From an uncultured Bacteroidales bacterium (lineage in GTDB: Bacteria > Bacteroidota > Bacteroidia > Bacteroidales > Bacteroidaceae), in assembly GCA_902779165.1 (NCBI GenBank), contig CACZAN010000002.1, forward strand, positions 56,221-120,220: a DNA stretch of 64,000 nt, written 5' to 3'. Each line of letters begins with the position of its first letter. Positions within the stretch are counted from its first letter, which is position 1. Made by a program: the position numbers and the translations under genes. Below are positions 1 through 8,194 of this stretch, piece by piece. The notes beneath the pieces are model-generated. The model worked only from the letters and a program-made list of their open reading frames with translations. It ran no database searches and was not told where the DNA came from.

Positions 1-280
1 TCCGATAGTCGGTGTAAGTCTTGGCGGAGGGCACGGTCTTCAGTGCCTCGTCCAGTGAGGGCTGGTAGATGTCGGCGAAGGCCACCACCTCGCACTTCGG
101 GTTCTCTGCCAGGAAACTGAGGAGGAACCGGCCGCGAGAGCCTGGCCCTATCATCCCCAACCGGCAGCGTTCCTTGGCACTTTCCTCAACGGTGGCGAAG
201 GTCCTCAACCAGGGACTGGTGGCGGCGAGGGTTGTGGCTCCCATCAGCCCCAGATTCTTCAGAAAATCTCTTCTGTCCAT
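1..280 (-). CDS. Gfo/Idh/MocA-family oxidoreductase (N-terminal part, cut by window edge)
   Basis: Only the first 93 codons are present. The start MDRRDFLKNLGLMG has a Tat-like or lipoprotein-like leader (paired Arg, then a hydrophobic stretch) as seen in secreted Bacteroidetes Gfo/Idh/MocA proteins. It is followed by RLGMIGPGSRGR, a Rossmann NAD(P)-binding glycine motif, and by VVAFADIYQPSL, the beta2 strand whose acidic end normally binds the cofactor ribose. Family members oxidise or epimerise sugars or cyclitols. The substrate cannot be told from this fragment. The gene reads out of the window to the left, and recG lies upstream of it on the same strand, 71 bp away. Confidence 0.8.
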   Translation of the reverse strand, partial: MDRRDFLKNLGLMGATTLAATSPWLRTFATVEESAKERCRLGMIGPGSRGRFLLSFLAENPKCEVVAFADIYQPSLDEALKTVPSAKTYTDYR

Positions 281-305
281 TATCTATAGATTACGATATT
301 ACGAT

Positions 306-352
306 TTCATATTTCAACCTTTCAATGTTTCAACCTTTCAACCTTTCAACCT
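306..352. repeat. Short tandem AT-rich repeat between recG and the oxidoreductase gene
   Basis: Units close to TTTCAACCT recur about five times. Similar low-complexity intergenic runs (TTCAACC, TTTAAGG, ATATTGAAA, CTTCCATC types) are found in several gaps of this window and, in frame, inside some genes. Confidence 0.75.
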
Positions 353-2478
353 TATGATATACCGCTCCAGTCAACATCATTCTTGTTCAGTTCTCGCAGA
401 TGTGCCCACATCCGGGCATTCTCCGGACGATTCTGGTCGGGGTCTTCGTCCAGTATCTCGTTCGCTGTGTCGCGTGCCAACTGCACGAGCTGTCCGTCTC
501 GCGCCAGGTTGGCGATATGCAGGTCGAAAGCCACGCCGCTCTGCTGCGTTCCTTCCAGGTCGCCGGGACCGCGGAACTTCAGGTCAGCCTCGGCAATCTC
601 GAAGCCGTCGTTCGTCTCACACATGATATCGATGCGGCGTTTGGTGTCCTGCGAGAGTTCGTACTTCGTCACGAGAATGCAGTAGCTCTGGTCTGCACCG
701 CGACCTACCCGGCCCCGCAGCTGGTGCAGCTGTGCCAGTCCGAATCGTTCGGCATTCTGAATCACCATCACCGAGGCATTCGGCACATTCACGCCCACCT
801 CAATGACAGTCGTGGCCACGAGGATATTTATCTCTCCACCCACGAAACGCTCCATCACGGCATCTTTCTCCGCAGGTTTCATCTGGCCGTGCACCTTGGC
901 AATCTGCAGGTCTGGGAAGACTTCGCAGAGCTGCGTGTAGCCGTTCTCGAGGTCTTGCATATCTATCTTCTCGCTCTCTTTGATGAGTGGATAGACCACA
1001 TACACCTGCCTTCCCTTCTGGATTTCAGAACGGATACCTCGGTACAGCGTCTCCGGCTTCTCGGTCCAGAAGTGCCGTGTCTCTATGGGCTTGCGGCCGG
1101 GCGGCAACTCGTCGATAATGCTGACGTCGAGGTCGCCGTAGAGCGTCATCGCTAACGTTCGGGGAATGGGCGTCGCCGTCATCACGAGTACGTGTGGCGG
1201 CACCTCGCTCTTCTTCCACAGACGGGCTCGCTGTGCTACACCGAAGCGGTGTTGCTCGTCGATGATGACCAGCCCCAGGCGCGAGAACTCCACCGTATCT
1301 TCCAGCACGGCGTGGGTGCCAATGAGGAGTTGCACATCGCCCGCACGCGTACCTTCTATAATAGGTTCGCGTTTCTTCTTGCCCTTGACGTTGCCCGTCA
1401 GCAGTTCCACGCGAACAGGCATATCCTTCAGCAACTCCCGGAATGTCGTCAGATGCTGCTCCGCCAGAATCTCCGTTGGTGCCATCAGACAAGCCTGGTA
1501 GCCGTTGCCTACGGCGATGAGCATCAGCAGCAGCGCCACCAGCGTCTTGCCGCTTCCCACGTCGCCCTGCAGCAGACGGTTCATCTGTTTGCCGGACTTC
1601 ATGTCGTTCCACATCTCGCGGATGACCCTCTTCTGCGCACCCGTCAGCTCAAACGGGAGGTAGTTTTCATAGAATGAGTTGAAATGTGCGCCGACGGTGT
1701 AGAAGATGTGACCGCGAACCTGCTGCTGGCGCAGACGTGTGTAGCGCAACAGGTTCAGCTGGATGAAGAACAGCTCCTCGAACTTCTGACGGTAGGTGGC
1801 GCGGCGCAGCGCCTCGGCGCTCTCCGGAAAGTGCAGGTCGCGGATGGACTGCGCCCGCGATACCAGACAGAGGCGCTGGATGAGGCTGTCGGGCAGCGTC
1901 TCATACAGGCGGTCGGTGGGCCGCTTGTCGAACAGCGTCTTCATCAGACGTTCGATGCATCGGCTGTTCATGCCTGCCTTCTTCATCTTGTCCGTCGTGT
2001 TGTAGTAAGGCTGCAGACCCATAGCATCCAGCTGCAGCGTGTCGGCAGGATCCAGGTCGGGGTGAGGAATGTTGATGCGCCCGTTGAAGACTCCGGGACG
2101 GCCGAAGGCAACATATTTCTTGCCTATCAGATAGTTCTTCTTAATCCACTTGAAAGCCCCCGACTGGAACCACACAAGATCCACGATCCCGTGGCCGTCG
2201 GTGAAATGGGCTATCAGATGACGCTTGCGGCCATGCCCCTCCTCTTCGAAGCTTAGGATCTCGCCCAGCACCTGCACAAACGGCATATCAGCCGTCAGCT
2301 CGTGGACGTAGAAAAGCCGTGTGCGGTCGATGTGCTTGTAGGGGAAATAGTACAGCATATCACGGAACGTCGTGATGCCGAGTTCCGATTCCAGTACTTT
2401 TGCCCGTTGTGGACCGACGCCTGGTAAGTAGGTTATAGAAGTCGTTAGGTCGATAGGCGAGGGTGTTTCCGCCTGCAA
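352..2478 (-). CDS. recG: ATP-dependent DNA helicase RecG
   Basis: The product is a 708-residue RecG, the branch-migrating helicase that regresses stalled forks and processes recombination intermediates. The N-terminal wedge/OB part begins with YLPGVGPQRAKVLE. The helicase core has Walker A GDVGSGKT at about residue 305, the Walker B/DExH box DEQH near 408 and motif III TATPIPRT. The C-terminal helicase half ends with QLRGRVGRG and the RecG-specific wedge. Length is normal for the family. The start is uncertain: the only suitable NTG is the TTG at 2478, which lies inside a promoter-like TATATTTG. No ATG precedes the conserved N-terminus. Confidence 0.95.
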   Translation of the reverse strand: MQAETPSPIDLTTSITYLPGVGPQRAKVLESELGITTFRDMLYYFPYKHIDRTRLFYVHELTADMPFVQVLGEILSFEEEGHGRKRHLIAHFTDGHGIVDLVWFQSGAFKWIKKNYLIGKKYVAFGRPGVFNGRINIPHPDLDPADTLQLDAMGLQPYYNTTDKMKKAGMNSRCIERLMKTLFDKRPTDRLYETLPDSLIQRLCLVSRAQSIRDLHFPESAEALRRATYRQKFEELFFIQLNLLRYTRLRQQQVRGHIFYTVGAHFNSFYENYLPFELTGAQKRVIREMWNDMKSGKQMNRLLQGDVGSGKTLVALLLMLIAVGNGYQACLMAPTEILAEQHLTTFRELLKDMPVRVELLTGNVKGKKKREPIIEGTRAGDVQLLIGTHAVLEDTVEFSRLGLVIIDEQHRFGVAQRARLWKKSEVPPHVLVMTATPIPRTLAMTLYGDLDVSIIDELPPGRKPIETRHFWTEKPETLYRGIRSEIQKGRQVYVVYPLIKESEKIDMQDLENGYTQLCEVFPDLQIAKVHGQMKPAEKDAVMERFVGGEINILVATTVIEVGVNVPNASVMVIQNAERFGLAQLHQLRGRVGRGADQSYCILVTKYELSQDTKRRIDIMCETNDGFEIAEADLKFRGPGDLEGTQQSGVAFDLHIANLARDGQLVQLARDTANEILDEDPDQNRPENARMWAHLRELNKNDVDWSGIS

Positions 2479-2483
2479 ATATA
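2476..2483 (-). promoter_or_regulatory. Candidate -7 promoter element of recG (TATATTTG)
   Basis: On the minus strand TATATTTG matches the Bacteroidetes TAnnTTTG -7 consensus. It overlaps the TTG proposed as the recG start codon, so either the promoter or the start call is wrong, or recG is translated from an unusual codon on a nearly leaderless mRNA. Confidence 0.4.
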
Positions 2484-2570
2484 CGATAAAAAAATAAAGG
2501 TTCGGCGTTCGGGCGGGCGTAATTAACGATGATTAACAGAAAGGGAGCCCGAAAGTACGGAAATAATGCT

Positions 2571-2578
2571 TACCTTTG
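2571..2578 (+). promoter_or_regulatory. -7 promoter element (TACCTTTG) of the fucosidase gene
   Basis: TACCTTTG matches the Bacteroidetes TAnnTTTG consensus and lies 23 bp before the fucosidase ATG, leaving a short leader. Confidence 0.65.
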
Positions 2579-2601
2579 CCCTGTAAACCTCCCGTTCTCG
2601 T

Positions 2602-4083
2602 ATGAAACTACGTCATTTTACCCTTCTGATGACTCTGGCCGTCAGTCTCTTCACCCGCGGTCAGGGCAACGTCCACGAACGTTCATCCGAATACGAATGG
2701 CCCGCCGACTCCGCCGTGATGAATAAACTCCGTCTGTGGCAGGACCAGAAGTTCGGAGTCCTCCTCCACTGGGGATTGTATGCCGTACCCGGAATCGTCG
2801 AGTCGTGGTCCATCTGTGATGAAGATTGGATCACGCGCGACACCACGATGACCTACCAGCAGTACAAGGACTGGTACTGGGGCCTGGCCGACGTCTTCCG
2901 TCCCGTGGACTTCGATCCTGAGCAGTGGGCGAGGGTAGCGCAGGAGGCCGGCATGAAATACATGATATTCACCACTAAGCACCACGACGGCTTCTGCCTC
3001 TGGGACAGCCGACAGACCGACTTCACCATCGCCCGCCACGCCTTCGCCTCCGACCCGCGCCGCGATGTGCTGCGCCACGTCCTCGATGCCTTCCGCAGCC
3101 GCGGTTTCATGACTGGCACCTATTTCTCCAAACCCGACTGGCACTCCCAGTACTACTGGTGGGACGTCTATCCCACCAAGGGCCGTAACGTCAACTACGA
3201 CGTCAGCCGCAATCCCTGGCGCTGGCAGCAGTTCCGTGACTACACCTTCCGTCAGCTCGAGGAAATCCTCTCTGGCTACGGCGCCGTAGACCTCCTCTGG
3301 TTAGACGGCGGCTGGGTGTGGCCCGGCAATCGGGGACAGGATATCGACATGCCGCACATCGCCCGGATGGCCCGGCAGCATCAGCCCGGACTCCTCATCG
3401 TCGACCGCACCATCCACGGACCCTATGAGAACTACCAGACACCCGAGCGCACCGTGCCCGACGTCCAGCTGGCATACCCCTGGGAGAGCTGCATACCACT
3501 CAGCGACGACTGGGGCTGGGTGCCCCGACCCCGGTGGAAGACTCCGCAGCACGTCATCAACACCCTCATCGAAGTCGTCGCCAAGGGCGGAAACCTCGTG
3601 CTGGGCGTAGGGCCCACGGCAGAAGGTGTGCTGCAACCCGAAGTCGTAGAACGGCTGCAGACCATAGGTCGCTGGCTCCGCACCTATGGTGCTGCCATCT
3701 ACAACACCGTCCCCGTCCCCGACTACCACACCCCCCTCCTCCCTCCCTCTTCTCCCTCTTCTCCCTCTTCCCCCTCTTCAAACTTCCCTCTTCCATCTTC
3801 CATCTTACATGGTCCATCTTCCATCCCTCAGCCCTCTTCCCTCTGGTTCACCGGCTCCAAGGACGGCCGCACCCGCTACGCCCTCCTCGCCCTTCCGGAC
3901 GGTGAATCCCTTCCCACCGAACTCCGTTGGCAGGGCAACACCCCCCGTCGCGGCTCTGCCATCCGTCTTCTCGGCAGCGGTCGCAAGCTGAAGTGGAAAC
4001 AACAAACCGACGGCATCGTTGTCGTCCGTCTCCCGAAAGACCTGCCCCAGGAGCCTCTGGCCTTGGAATTCACGCCACAATAA
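2602..4083 (+). CDS. Secreted alpha-L-fucosidase, GH29
   Basis: A 493-residue GH29 enzyme that removes alpha-linked L-fucose. It has a signal peptide (about residues 1-21, hydrophobic FTLLMTLAVSLFT). The GH29 core starts at KFGVLLHWGLYAVPG, has YMIFTTKHHDGFCLWDS, and places the catalytic nucleophile Asp235 in LLWLDGGW. Residues about 378-413, between the catalytic domain and the C-terminal beta-sandwich, are a Pro/Ser run encoded by CTTCC/TCTTC simple repeats, which looks like an intergenic repeat that entered the gene in frame. No SusC/SusD-like genes are adjacent. The ATG at 2602 is preceded by a good -7 element. Confidence 0.93.
   Translation: MKLRHFTLLMTLAVSLFTRGQGNVHERSSEYEWPADSAVMNKLRLWQDQKFGVLLHWGLYAVPGIVESWSICDEDWITRDTTMTYQQYKDWYWGLADVFRPVDFDPEQWARVAQEAGMKYMIFTTKHHDGFCLWDSRQTDFTIARHAFASDPRRDVLRHVLDAFRSRGFMTGTYFSKPDWHSQYYWWDVYPTKGRNVNYDVSRNPWRWQQFRDYTFRQLEEILSGYGAVDLLWLDGGWVWPGNRGQDIDMPHIARMARQHQPGLLIVDRTIHGPYENYQTPERTVPDVQLAYPWESCIPLSDDWGWVPRPRWKTPQHVINTLIEVVAKGGNLVLGVGPTAEGVLQPEVVERLQTIGRWLRTYGAAIYNTVPVPDYHTPLLPPSSPSSPSSPSSNFPLPSSILHGPSSIPQPSSLWFTGSKDGRTRYALLALPDGESLPTELRWQGNTPRRGSAIRLLGSGRKLKWKQQTDGIVVVRLPKDLPQEPLALEFTPQ
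3733..3840 (+). repeat. CT-rich simple repeat inside the fucosidase gene
   Basis: Pyrimidine-rich units such as CCCTCTTCT and CTTCCATCT are repeated within codons 378-413. The run keeps the reading frame and encodes a Ser/Pro linker with no typical GH29 sequence. Confidence 0.8.
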
Positions 4084-4096
4084 AAGGCCTGTATCA

Positions 4097-4630
4097 CACG
4101 CGCGCGTAATAAAAATTTGAAAAAATGAACTGAATCTACTGCAAAGCGCCATATCTTATTGTGTAGTAATAGGTTGCTTTGCAGTAGATTTTTTGAAAAA
4201 GGGGAATTTTGCAGTAGATTTTTCCATGATTGGGAATAATTGCTGTTCATCTTCCATCCATTTTGTGCTTGGGCTCGAGCCGTACTACTCCTCAGCAAGA
4301 GCCGTCAACAAAGAACCATCGATTAGGAGTTCCAGGAAATTCCAAGGCTGGAACTCGCGAGTTCCAGCAGTGGAATTCATGAGTTCCAGCAGTGGAACTC
4401 GACAGTTCCAGCGGTGGAACTCGACAGCACGCCCTATCTGCAGTCGGAGAATAATATGCGCTGAAGTGGTAGTCTTCCTACATCTTTTGCCACGATTCAG
4501 CAGAAAATCTACTGCAAAAGGCCTCTTTTTTAAAAAATCTACTGCAATATATCTCATTATAGCTCAATATATTGCAGAGCTGTGCAGTAGATTCAGTTCA
4601 TTTTTTTTATGTTTTTATCACGCGCGCGTG
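4097..4630. repeat. Near-palindromic non-coding element with about 46-bp terminal inverted repeats
   Basis: Both ends begin with CACGCGCGCGT. The left end 4097-4142 and the reverse complement of 4583-4630 match over about 46 bp (ATAAAAA, then A-rich, then TGAACTGAATCTACTGCA). The symmetry continues inward. Two copies of TTGCAGTAGATTTT at about 4175-4225 are mirrored by two copies of AATCTACTGCAA at about 4505-4547. The core contains three tandem 22-bp palindromic units. No convincing protein is encoded: the reading frames only traverse the repeats. It resembles a MITE or a large REP/BIME-like structured element. No clear target-site duplication is visible. It separates the fucosidase gene from a histidine-kinase remnant. 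Confidence 0.8.
4359..4424. repeat. Three tandem 22-bp units, each an inverted repeat (GAGTTCCA-n4-TGGAACTC)
   Basis: Units lie at 4359-4380, 4381-4402 and 4403-4424, with a more diverged unit at about 4326-4357. Each can fold as an 8-bp stem with a GCAG or GCGG loop. The perfect 14-bp palindrome GAACTCGCGAGTTC (4351-4364) joins the diverged unit to the first one. The series forms the centre of the larger palindromic element. Confidence 0.85.
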
Positions 4631-4665
4631 TTCGTGTAGATTATTAAACCATCGATTTGTGTTAA

Positions 4666-4815
4666 AGCATCCCCTTCTTCACCACCAAGCACGAGGGCAC
4701 TGGCATCGGCCTCGCCCTCTCCCGCCAGATTATGATGCGCCAAGGCGGCGACCTCGAACTCATGGAGCAACCAGAGACTGGCTACACGGTGACCTTCAAG
4801 CTGACACTTTCATGA
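4666..4815 (+). pseudogene. C-terminal remnant of a sensor histidine kinase (ATPase G2 box)
   Basis: An in-frame 49-codon tail reads IPFFTTKHEGTGIGLALSRQ and continues through LELMEQPETGY to a TGA stop. It has no start, no H box and no N box. A stop codon directly precedes it, so nothing upstream can be part of it. By hand, 33 of 43 residues match the end of the intact kinase at 29191-30039. The remnant lies directly downstream of the palindromic element, which may have been involved in the deletion. It is convergent with the ABC transporter operon. Confidence 0.85.
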
Positions 4816-4868
4816 TTGTTTTACAACCCACTCCCGCCACATTCAGATACTCCTTCGACTATATAACT

Positions 4869-4900
4869 CTGGGCGGCTATCCTCACGGACTGCCGCCCAG
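4869..4900. terminator. Stem-loop between the kinase remnant and the ABC ATPase
   Basis: Perfect 9-bp arms CTGGGCGGC and GCCGCCCAG enclose a 14-nt loop. The stem lies downstream of the minus-strand ATPase gene (stop at 4946) and of the plus-strand remnant. The T-tract is weak, so termination is plausible but not certain. Confidence 0.45.
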
Positions 4901-4945
4901 TACTTCATCAAGGAATGATGAAGCAGGTAATATGTTTTATAAAGG

Positions 4946-5620
4946 TTACAGCTGTGTCTTCTCCACCACCATACCATCGAGCAGGTTGATGGTTCGTGTG
5001 GCGTAGGCGGCATCGCGCTGAGAGTGGGTGACCATGACGACGGTGGTGCCCTCGGCGTTGAGCTGGCTGAGCAGTTCCATCACCTCGCGACCGTTCTTGG
5101 TGTCGAGGTTTCCCGTGGGTTCATCGGCGAGGACGAGCTTCGGCTTGACGACCACGGCGCGGGCGATGGCCACGCGTTGCTGCTGACCGCCCGAGAGCTG
5201 TTGGGGATAGTGCTGGGCGCGATGGCTGATGGCCATGCGGCGCATGATCTCCTCCACACGTTCCTTGCGTTCGGCAGCAGGCACACCGAGGTACTTCAGC
5301 GGCAGCTCGATGTTCTGCTCCACGGTGAGTTCGTCGATGAGGTTGAACGACTGGAAGACGAAACCGATCTGTCCGCGGCGCGTCAGCGTGCGCTGGCGTT
5401 CCTTCAACTTACCGACCTCGACATTATCCAGCCAGTACTCGCCCTCCGTGGGGTTGTCCAGCAGACCTAAGATGTTCAGCAGCGTCGATTTGCCGCAGCC
5501 CGAAGGACCCATGATGGCGACGAACTCGCCGTCCTTCACTTCCATGTTGATGCCCCCGAGGGCAGTGGTCTCCACCATATCCGTGCGGAAGACCTTCTTG
5601 ATGTTCTTGAGTTTAATCAT
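4946..5620 (-). CDS. ABC transporter ATP-binding protein, MacB/LolD type
   Basis: A 224-residue ATPase with Walker A GPSGCGKST, Q-loop region FQSFNL, signature LSGGQQQR, Walker B LVLADEPTGNLD and switch His in MVTHS. The LDNxxVGKLKERQR region and the size fit the MacB/LolD/FtsE group, which works with FtsX-type permeases in mechanotransmission or lipoprotein/peptide export rather than classical uptake. It is the last gene of a minus-strand series with the three permeases at 5811-14354, separated from the nearest one by 190 bp that contain a repeat pair. Confidence 0.93.
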   Translation of the reverse strand: MIKLKNIKKVFRTDMVETTALGGINMEVKDGEFVAIMGPSGCGKSTLLNILGLLDNPTEGEYWLDNVEVGKLKERQRTLTRRGQIGFVFQSFNLIDELTVEQNIELPLKYLGVPAAERKERVEEIMRRMAISHRAQHYPQQLSGGQQQRVAIARAVVVKPKLVLADEPTGNLDTKNGREVMELLSQLNAEGTTVVMVTHSQRDAAYATRTINLLDGMVVEKTQL

Positions 5621-5630
5621 AATAACGGAC

Positions 5631-5786
5631 CCCCTCCCCGCTCCCCCTGTAGGGGGAGAGTAGAATGTATTCGAGCGGCAGAGGCAATAGGGTCATTGTT
5701 TATGGGGTTAAAGTGATAATAATTTATTGGATTGCAATTCTTGAAAGGTGACCACTCTCCCCCTAAAGGGGGAGCGGGGAGGGGGG
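5631..5786. repeat. Pair of 30-bp inverted repeats between ATPase and permease genes
   Basis: 5631-5660 and the reverse complement of about 5755-5784 differ at about two positions. Each copy is itself palindromic (CTCTCCCCCT-n3-GGGGGAG followed by CGGGGAG). About 95 bp of ordinary sequence lies between them. A third copy of this family lies inside tex at 44156-44186. Confidence 0.85.
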
Positions 5787-5810
5787 GCTTTGAGGGGTCA
5801 GGGGGTGGGT

Positions 5811-8165
5811 CTATTCCTTCTTCAAATACTCCACCGGATTATCATTGGCCACGCGCCTTGTCTGGATGAAGACGACGGCGGCAATGATGAGGATGACAGC
5901 GAGGGCGTCGGCGGCGAAGACGTACCACAGAAGCGGCACCTTGTAGGCGAACTGCTGCATCAGCAGCGTGCTGAGGTACCATCCCAAGGCTACGCCAATG
6001 ACGATGGACGGCAGGGCGATGACGGCGATGCTGCGGGCAAACAGCAACTGCACCTCACCTTCAGTAGCGCCTACCACCTTGCGGATAGCCAGCTCGCGGG
6101 AGCGGCGCTGCACCTCGTCGCGGACATAGCCGATGAGTCCGATGAGGGTGATGAGCAGAGAGGCCAGGCAACCTATCAAGACGAGGTCGCGCGTGCGTTG
6201 TGTCTCCTGATACTGATCGGCCATCTCGTTGGAATAGAGTTTCACGTTCAACTCGGCATCGGGGTAGAGGTGGTCGCAGAGTTGCTGCACGGTCGTGAGG
6301 TTTTCGGGCGTGATGCGTTGAAGCTTCAGCATGATGTAGTGCGTGAAGACATTGCCGTTGACAACCATGATGGGACGCTCTTCACGAGACACCAACGACC
6401 CGAGCGTGAAGTCTTTCACCACGCCCACGACGGTCAAGGGGTACTTGTTGCCCAACGAGGAATTGATGAATTGCTGGCCTACGACATCGTCTATGCCAGC
6501 CACTTCTTTCATCTTCCGGGCGAATTTTTCGTCCACCAGCATCTCCTGTTGCCAACCTTGATGGTTCACTCGTTCGAAGTCGCGGCCTCGTACAATCTGA
6601 AGCCCCATCGTTTCCACCAACCCGCCCTCGGCAAAGAACATATTGGCACAGTTGAACAGCTCCTGCGGGTTGCCCGGCACGAGTACGTTGTCGCCGCTCT
6701 GTCGTTCGCAGAAGAGCGAGTAGGCAGCAGCGGTCTTCGCTACGCAGGGCAGGTTCTCTATCTCGCGGGCCAGCGAATAGATGGAGTCGCCGTGGAGGGC
6801 TGACACATTGACGTAGGCCACCTTATCATATTGATAGCCCATATCTGTATTGAGCATGAAGTGGTACTGCCGATAGATGGTAGTGAGCACGCAGCACAGC
6901 ATCGTGGTGAGCACGAACTGAAAGGCCAGCAGCGACAGCTTCCACATGCGCTTGCTCTCGCTGTAGAGGCGGTAGGCGTAGGCCAGCGGGATACGCGAAA
7001 GGATGAAACCCGGCAAGATGCCGCAGCTGAGCAACACGATGAGGCAGACCGCGAGCAGCACCGCAAAGGTCTGCCGTGAAAAGAGCGTCGTGACACTGAC
7101 GCCCAACAGGTCGCGCGTCAGGTCCTGACCGACATAGAGCAGCAGTGCCATCAAGACGAGGGCTGCCAGCAGATGAAGGGCAGCTTCGCTGATAGAACCG
7201 AGGAAGAACTCCCGATTGGGGGCACCGAGCACCTTGCGTACGGCCACCTGTCGGGCACGCCCCACCAGCGAACTGATGACGACGAGGATATAGTTCATCA
7301 CCGCCGTGAAGAGCATCACCAGCGCCACCACGGCAAGGATGATGCAGGTGGTGCGCACCGTAGCGTCCTTCATGCGGCTGCCTTCAACACTTACCAGTAC
7401 GCAGCCGGCATCCGTATAGCCGCTTTGCTTGAGGTCTTCCCACGGAAGAATGCGCTGCAGCAGCTGCTTCACCTCGCCGCGCACCTTCTCCATGTCGGCA
7501 TCGGGACGCAGGCGTACATACGAATGGTAGCGGTCGTTGCCAATCAGATTCTCTGTGCCGTCCCACGCGTAAGTGCCGACAGAGGGCATCGACATCAGAA
7601 TGTCGAAACGCGCAAAGGTGGAGTTCTCAGGATAGTTCTCATAGATGCCGCAGATGGTCATCGGTTTCTGCGGGGCCGAGGCGAAGCAGAACGTATGGCC
7701 AACCACCTCGCCGCCCATCTTCTCGCTCAGCCGACGGCTGATCATGCATTGTCCGGCTGTCGAGAGTATCTGCTTGGCATCGCCCACCAGCCTCCTTGTG
7801 GCGAAGATGTCGAAGAAGCAGGAATCAACGAACACAGCCTGTTCAAAGTAGTGTCGGCTGCCGTCCTCCAGCGTTAGTTTCTCTTCACCAAACTGTGCGG
7901 TATAGCGTGTGGCCGTAACCACCTCGGGTATCTCCCGAGCCAGCACGGGTGCGATGCCGCCCGACGTGCAGCCGTGCTGCTCCAACTCTTCGCCTGCACG
8001 CTGCATCGTCTCTTGCAGTTCATACACGTGCTCCTTGTCCACGATACAGCGGTCGTAGTTGCGTTCCAGCTGCACCTTGGCCAGCAGCACCAGTCCCACG
8101 GTCAGTCCTACCGTCAGCGATGTGATTTTGATGAAGGCCCCTTGGCCTTTGGCAAATGGATTCAT
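5811..8165 (-). CDS. FtsX-like ABC transporter permease (first of three)
   Basis: A 784-residue permease with the double architecture common in Bacteroidetes: an N-terminal TM (ITSLTVGLTVGLVLL), a MacB-type periplasmic domain, a three-TM FtsX domain near residues 270-400, a fourth anchoring TM (LSLLAFQFVLTTMLCC), a second periplasmic domain and a last FtsX domain. The FtsX hallmarks VAVRKVLGAPNREF and LAIRKVVGATEGEV are present. It starts 29 bp after the stop of the next permease gene, so the two are co-transcribed. Such proteins usually work with a MacB/LolD ATPase, here at 4946-5620. The substrate is unknown. Confidence 0.9.
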   Translation of the reverse strand: MNPFAKGQGAFIKITSLTVGLTVGLVLLAKVQLERNYDRCIVDKEHVYELQETMQRAGEELEQHGCTSGGIAPVLAREIPEVVTATRYTAQFGEEKLTLEDGSRHYFEQAVFVDSCFFDIFATRRLVGDAKQILSTAGQCMISRRLSEKMGGEVVGHTFCFASAPQKPMTICGIYENYPENSTFARFDILMSMPSVGTYAWDGTENLIGNDRYHSYVRLRPDADMEKVRGEVKQLLQRILPWEDLKQSGYTDAGCVLVSVEGSRMKDATVRTTCIILAVVALVMLFTAVMNYILVVISSLVGRARQVAVRKVLGAPNREFFLGSISEAALHLLAALVLMALLLYVGQDLTRDLLGVSVTTLFSRQTFAVLLAVCLIVLLSCGILPGFILSRIPLAYAYRLYSESKRMWKLSLLAFQFVLTTMLCCVLTTIYRQYHFMLNTDMGYQYDKVAYVNVSALHGDSIYSLAREIENLPCVAKTAAAYSLFCERQSGDNVLVPGNPQELFNCANMFFAEGGLVETMGLQIVRGRDFERVNHQGWQQEMLVDEKFARKMKEVAGIDDVVGQQFINSSLGNKYPLTVVGVVKDFTLGSLVSREERPIMVVNGNVFTHYIMLKLQRITPENLTTVQQLCDHLYPDAELNVKLYSNEMADQYQETQRTRDLVLIGCLASLLITLIGLIGYVRDEVQRRSRELAIRKVVGATEGEVQLLFARSIAVIALPSIVIGVALGWYLSTLLMQQFAYKVPLLWYVFAADALAVILIIAAVVFIQTRRVANDNPVEYLKKE

Positions 8166-8194
8166 GATGTAACTATGATATGAAGTAGATTCTG

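Noticed and set aside
400-1155. Long open frames opposite recG, and similar long frames opposite the permeases, GH53 and clpB genes
   Set aside because: They are antisense shadows produced by the GC-rich codon use of the real genes, with no domains, start signals or neighbours of their own.
4359-4424. Possible small CRISPR array
   Set aside because: The 22-bp units are contiguous, with no spacers, and no cas genes are present in the window.
4193-4639. Reading frames on both strands across the palindromic element (for example 4193-4639 plus, 4285-4557 minus)
   Set aside because: The predicted proteins only translate the inverted and tandem repeats, have no recognisable domain, and lack a promoter or a good start.
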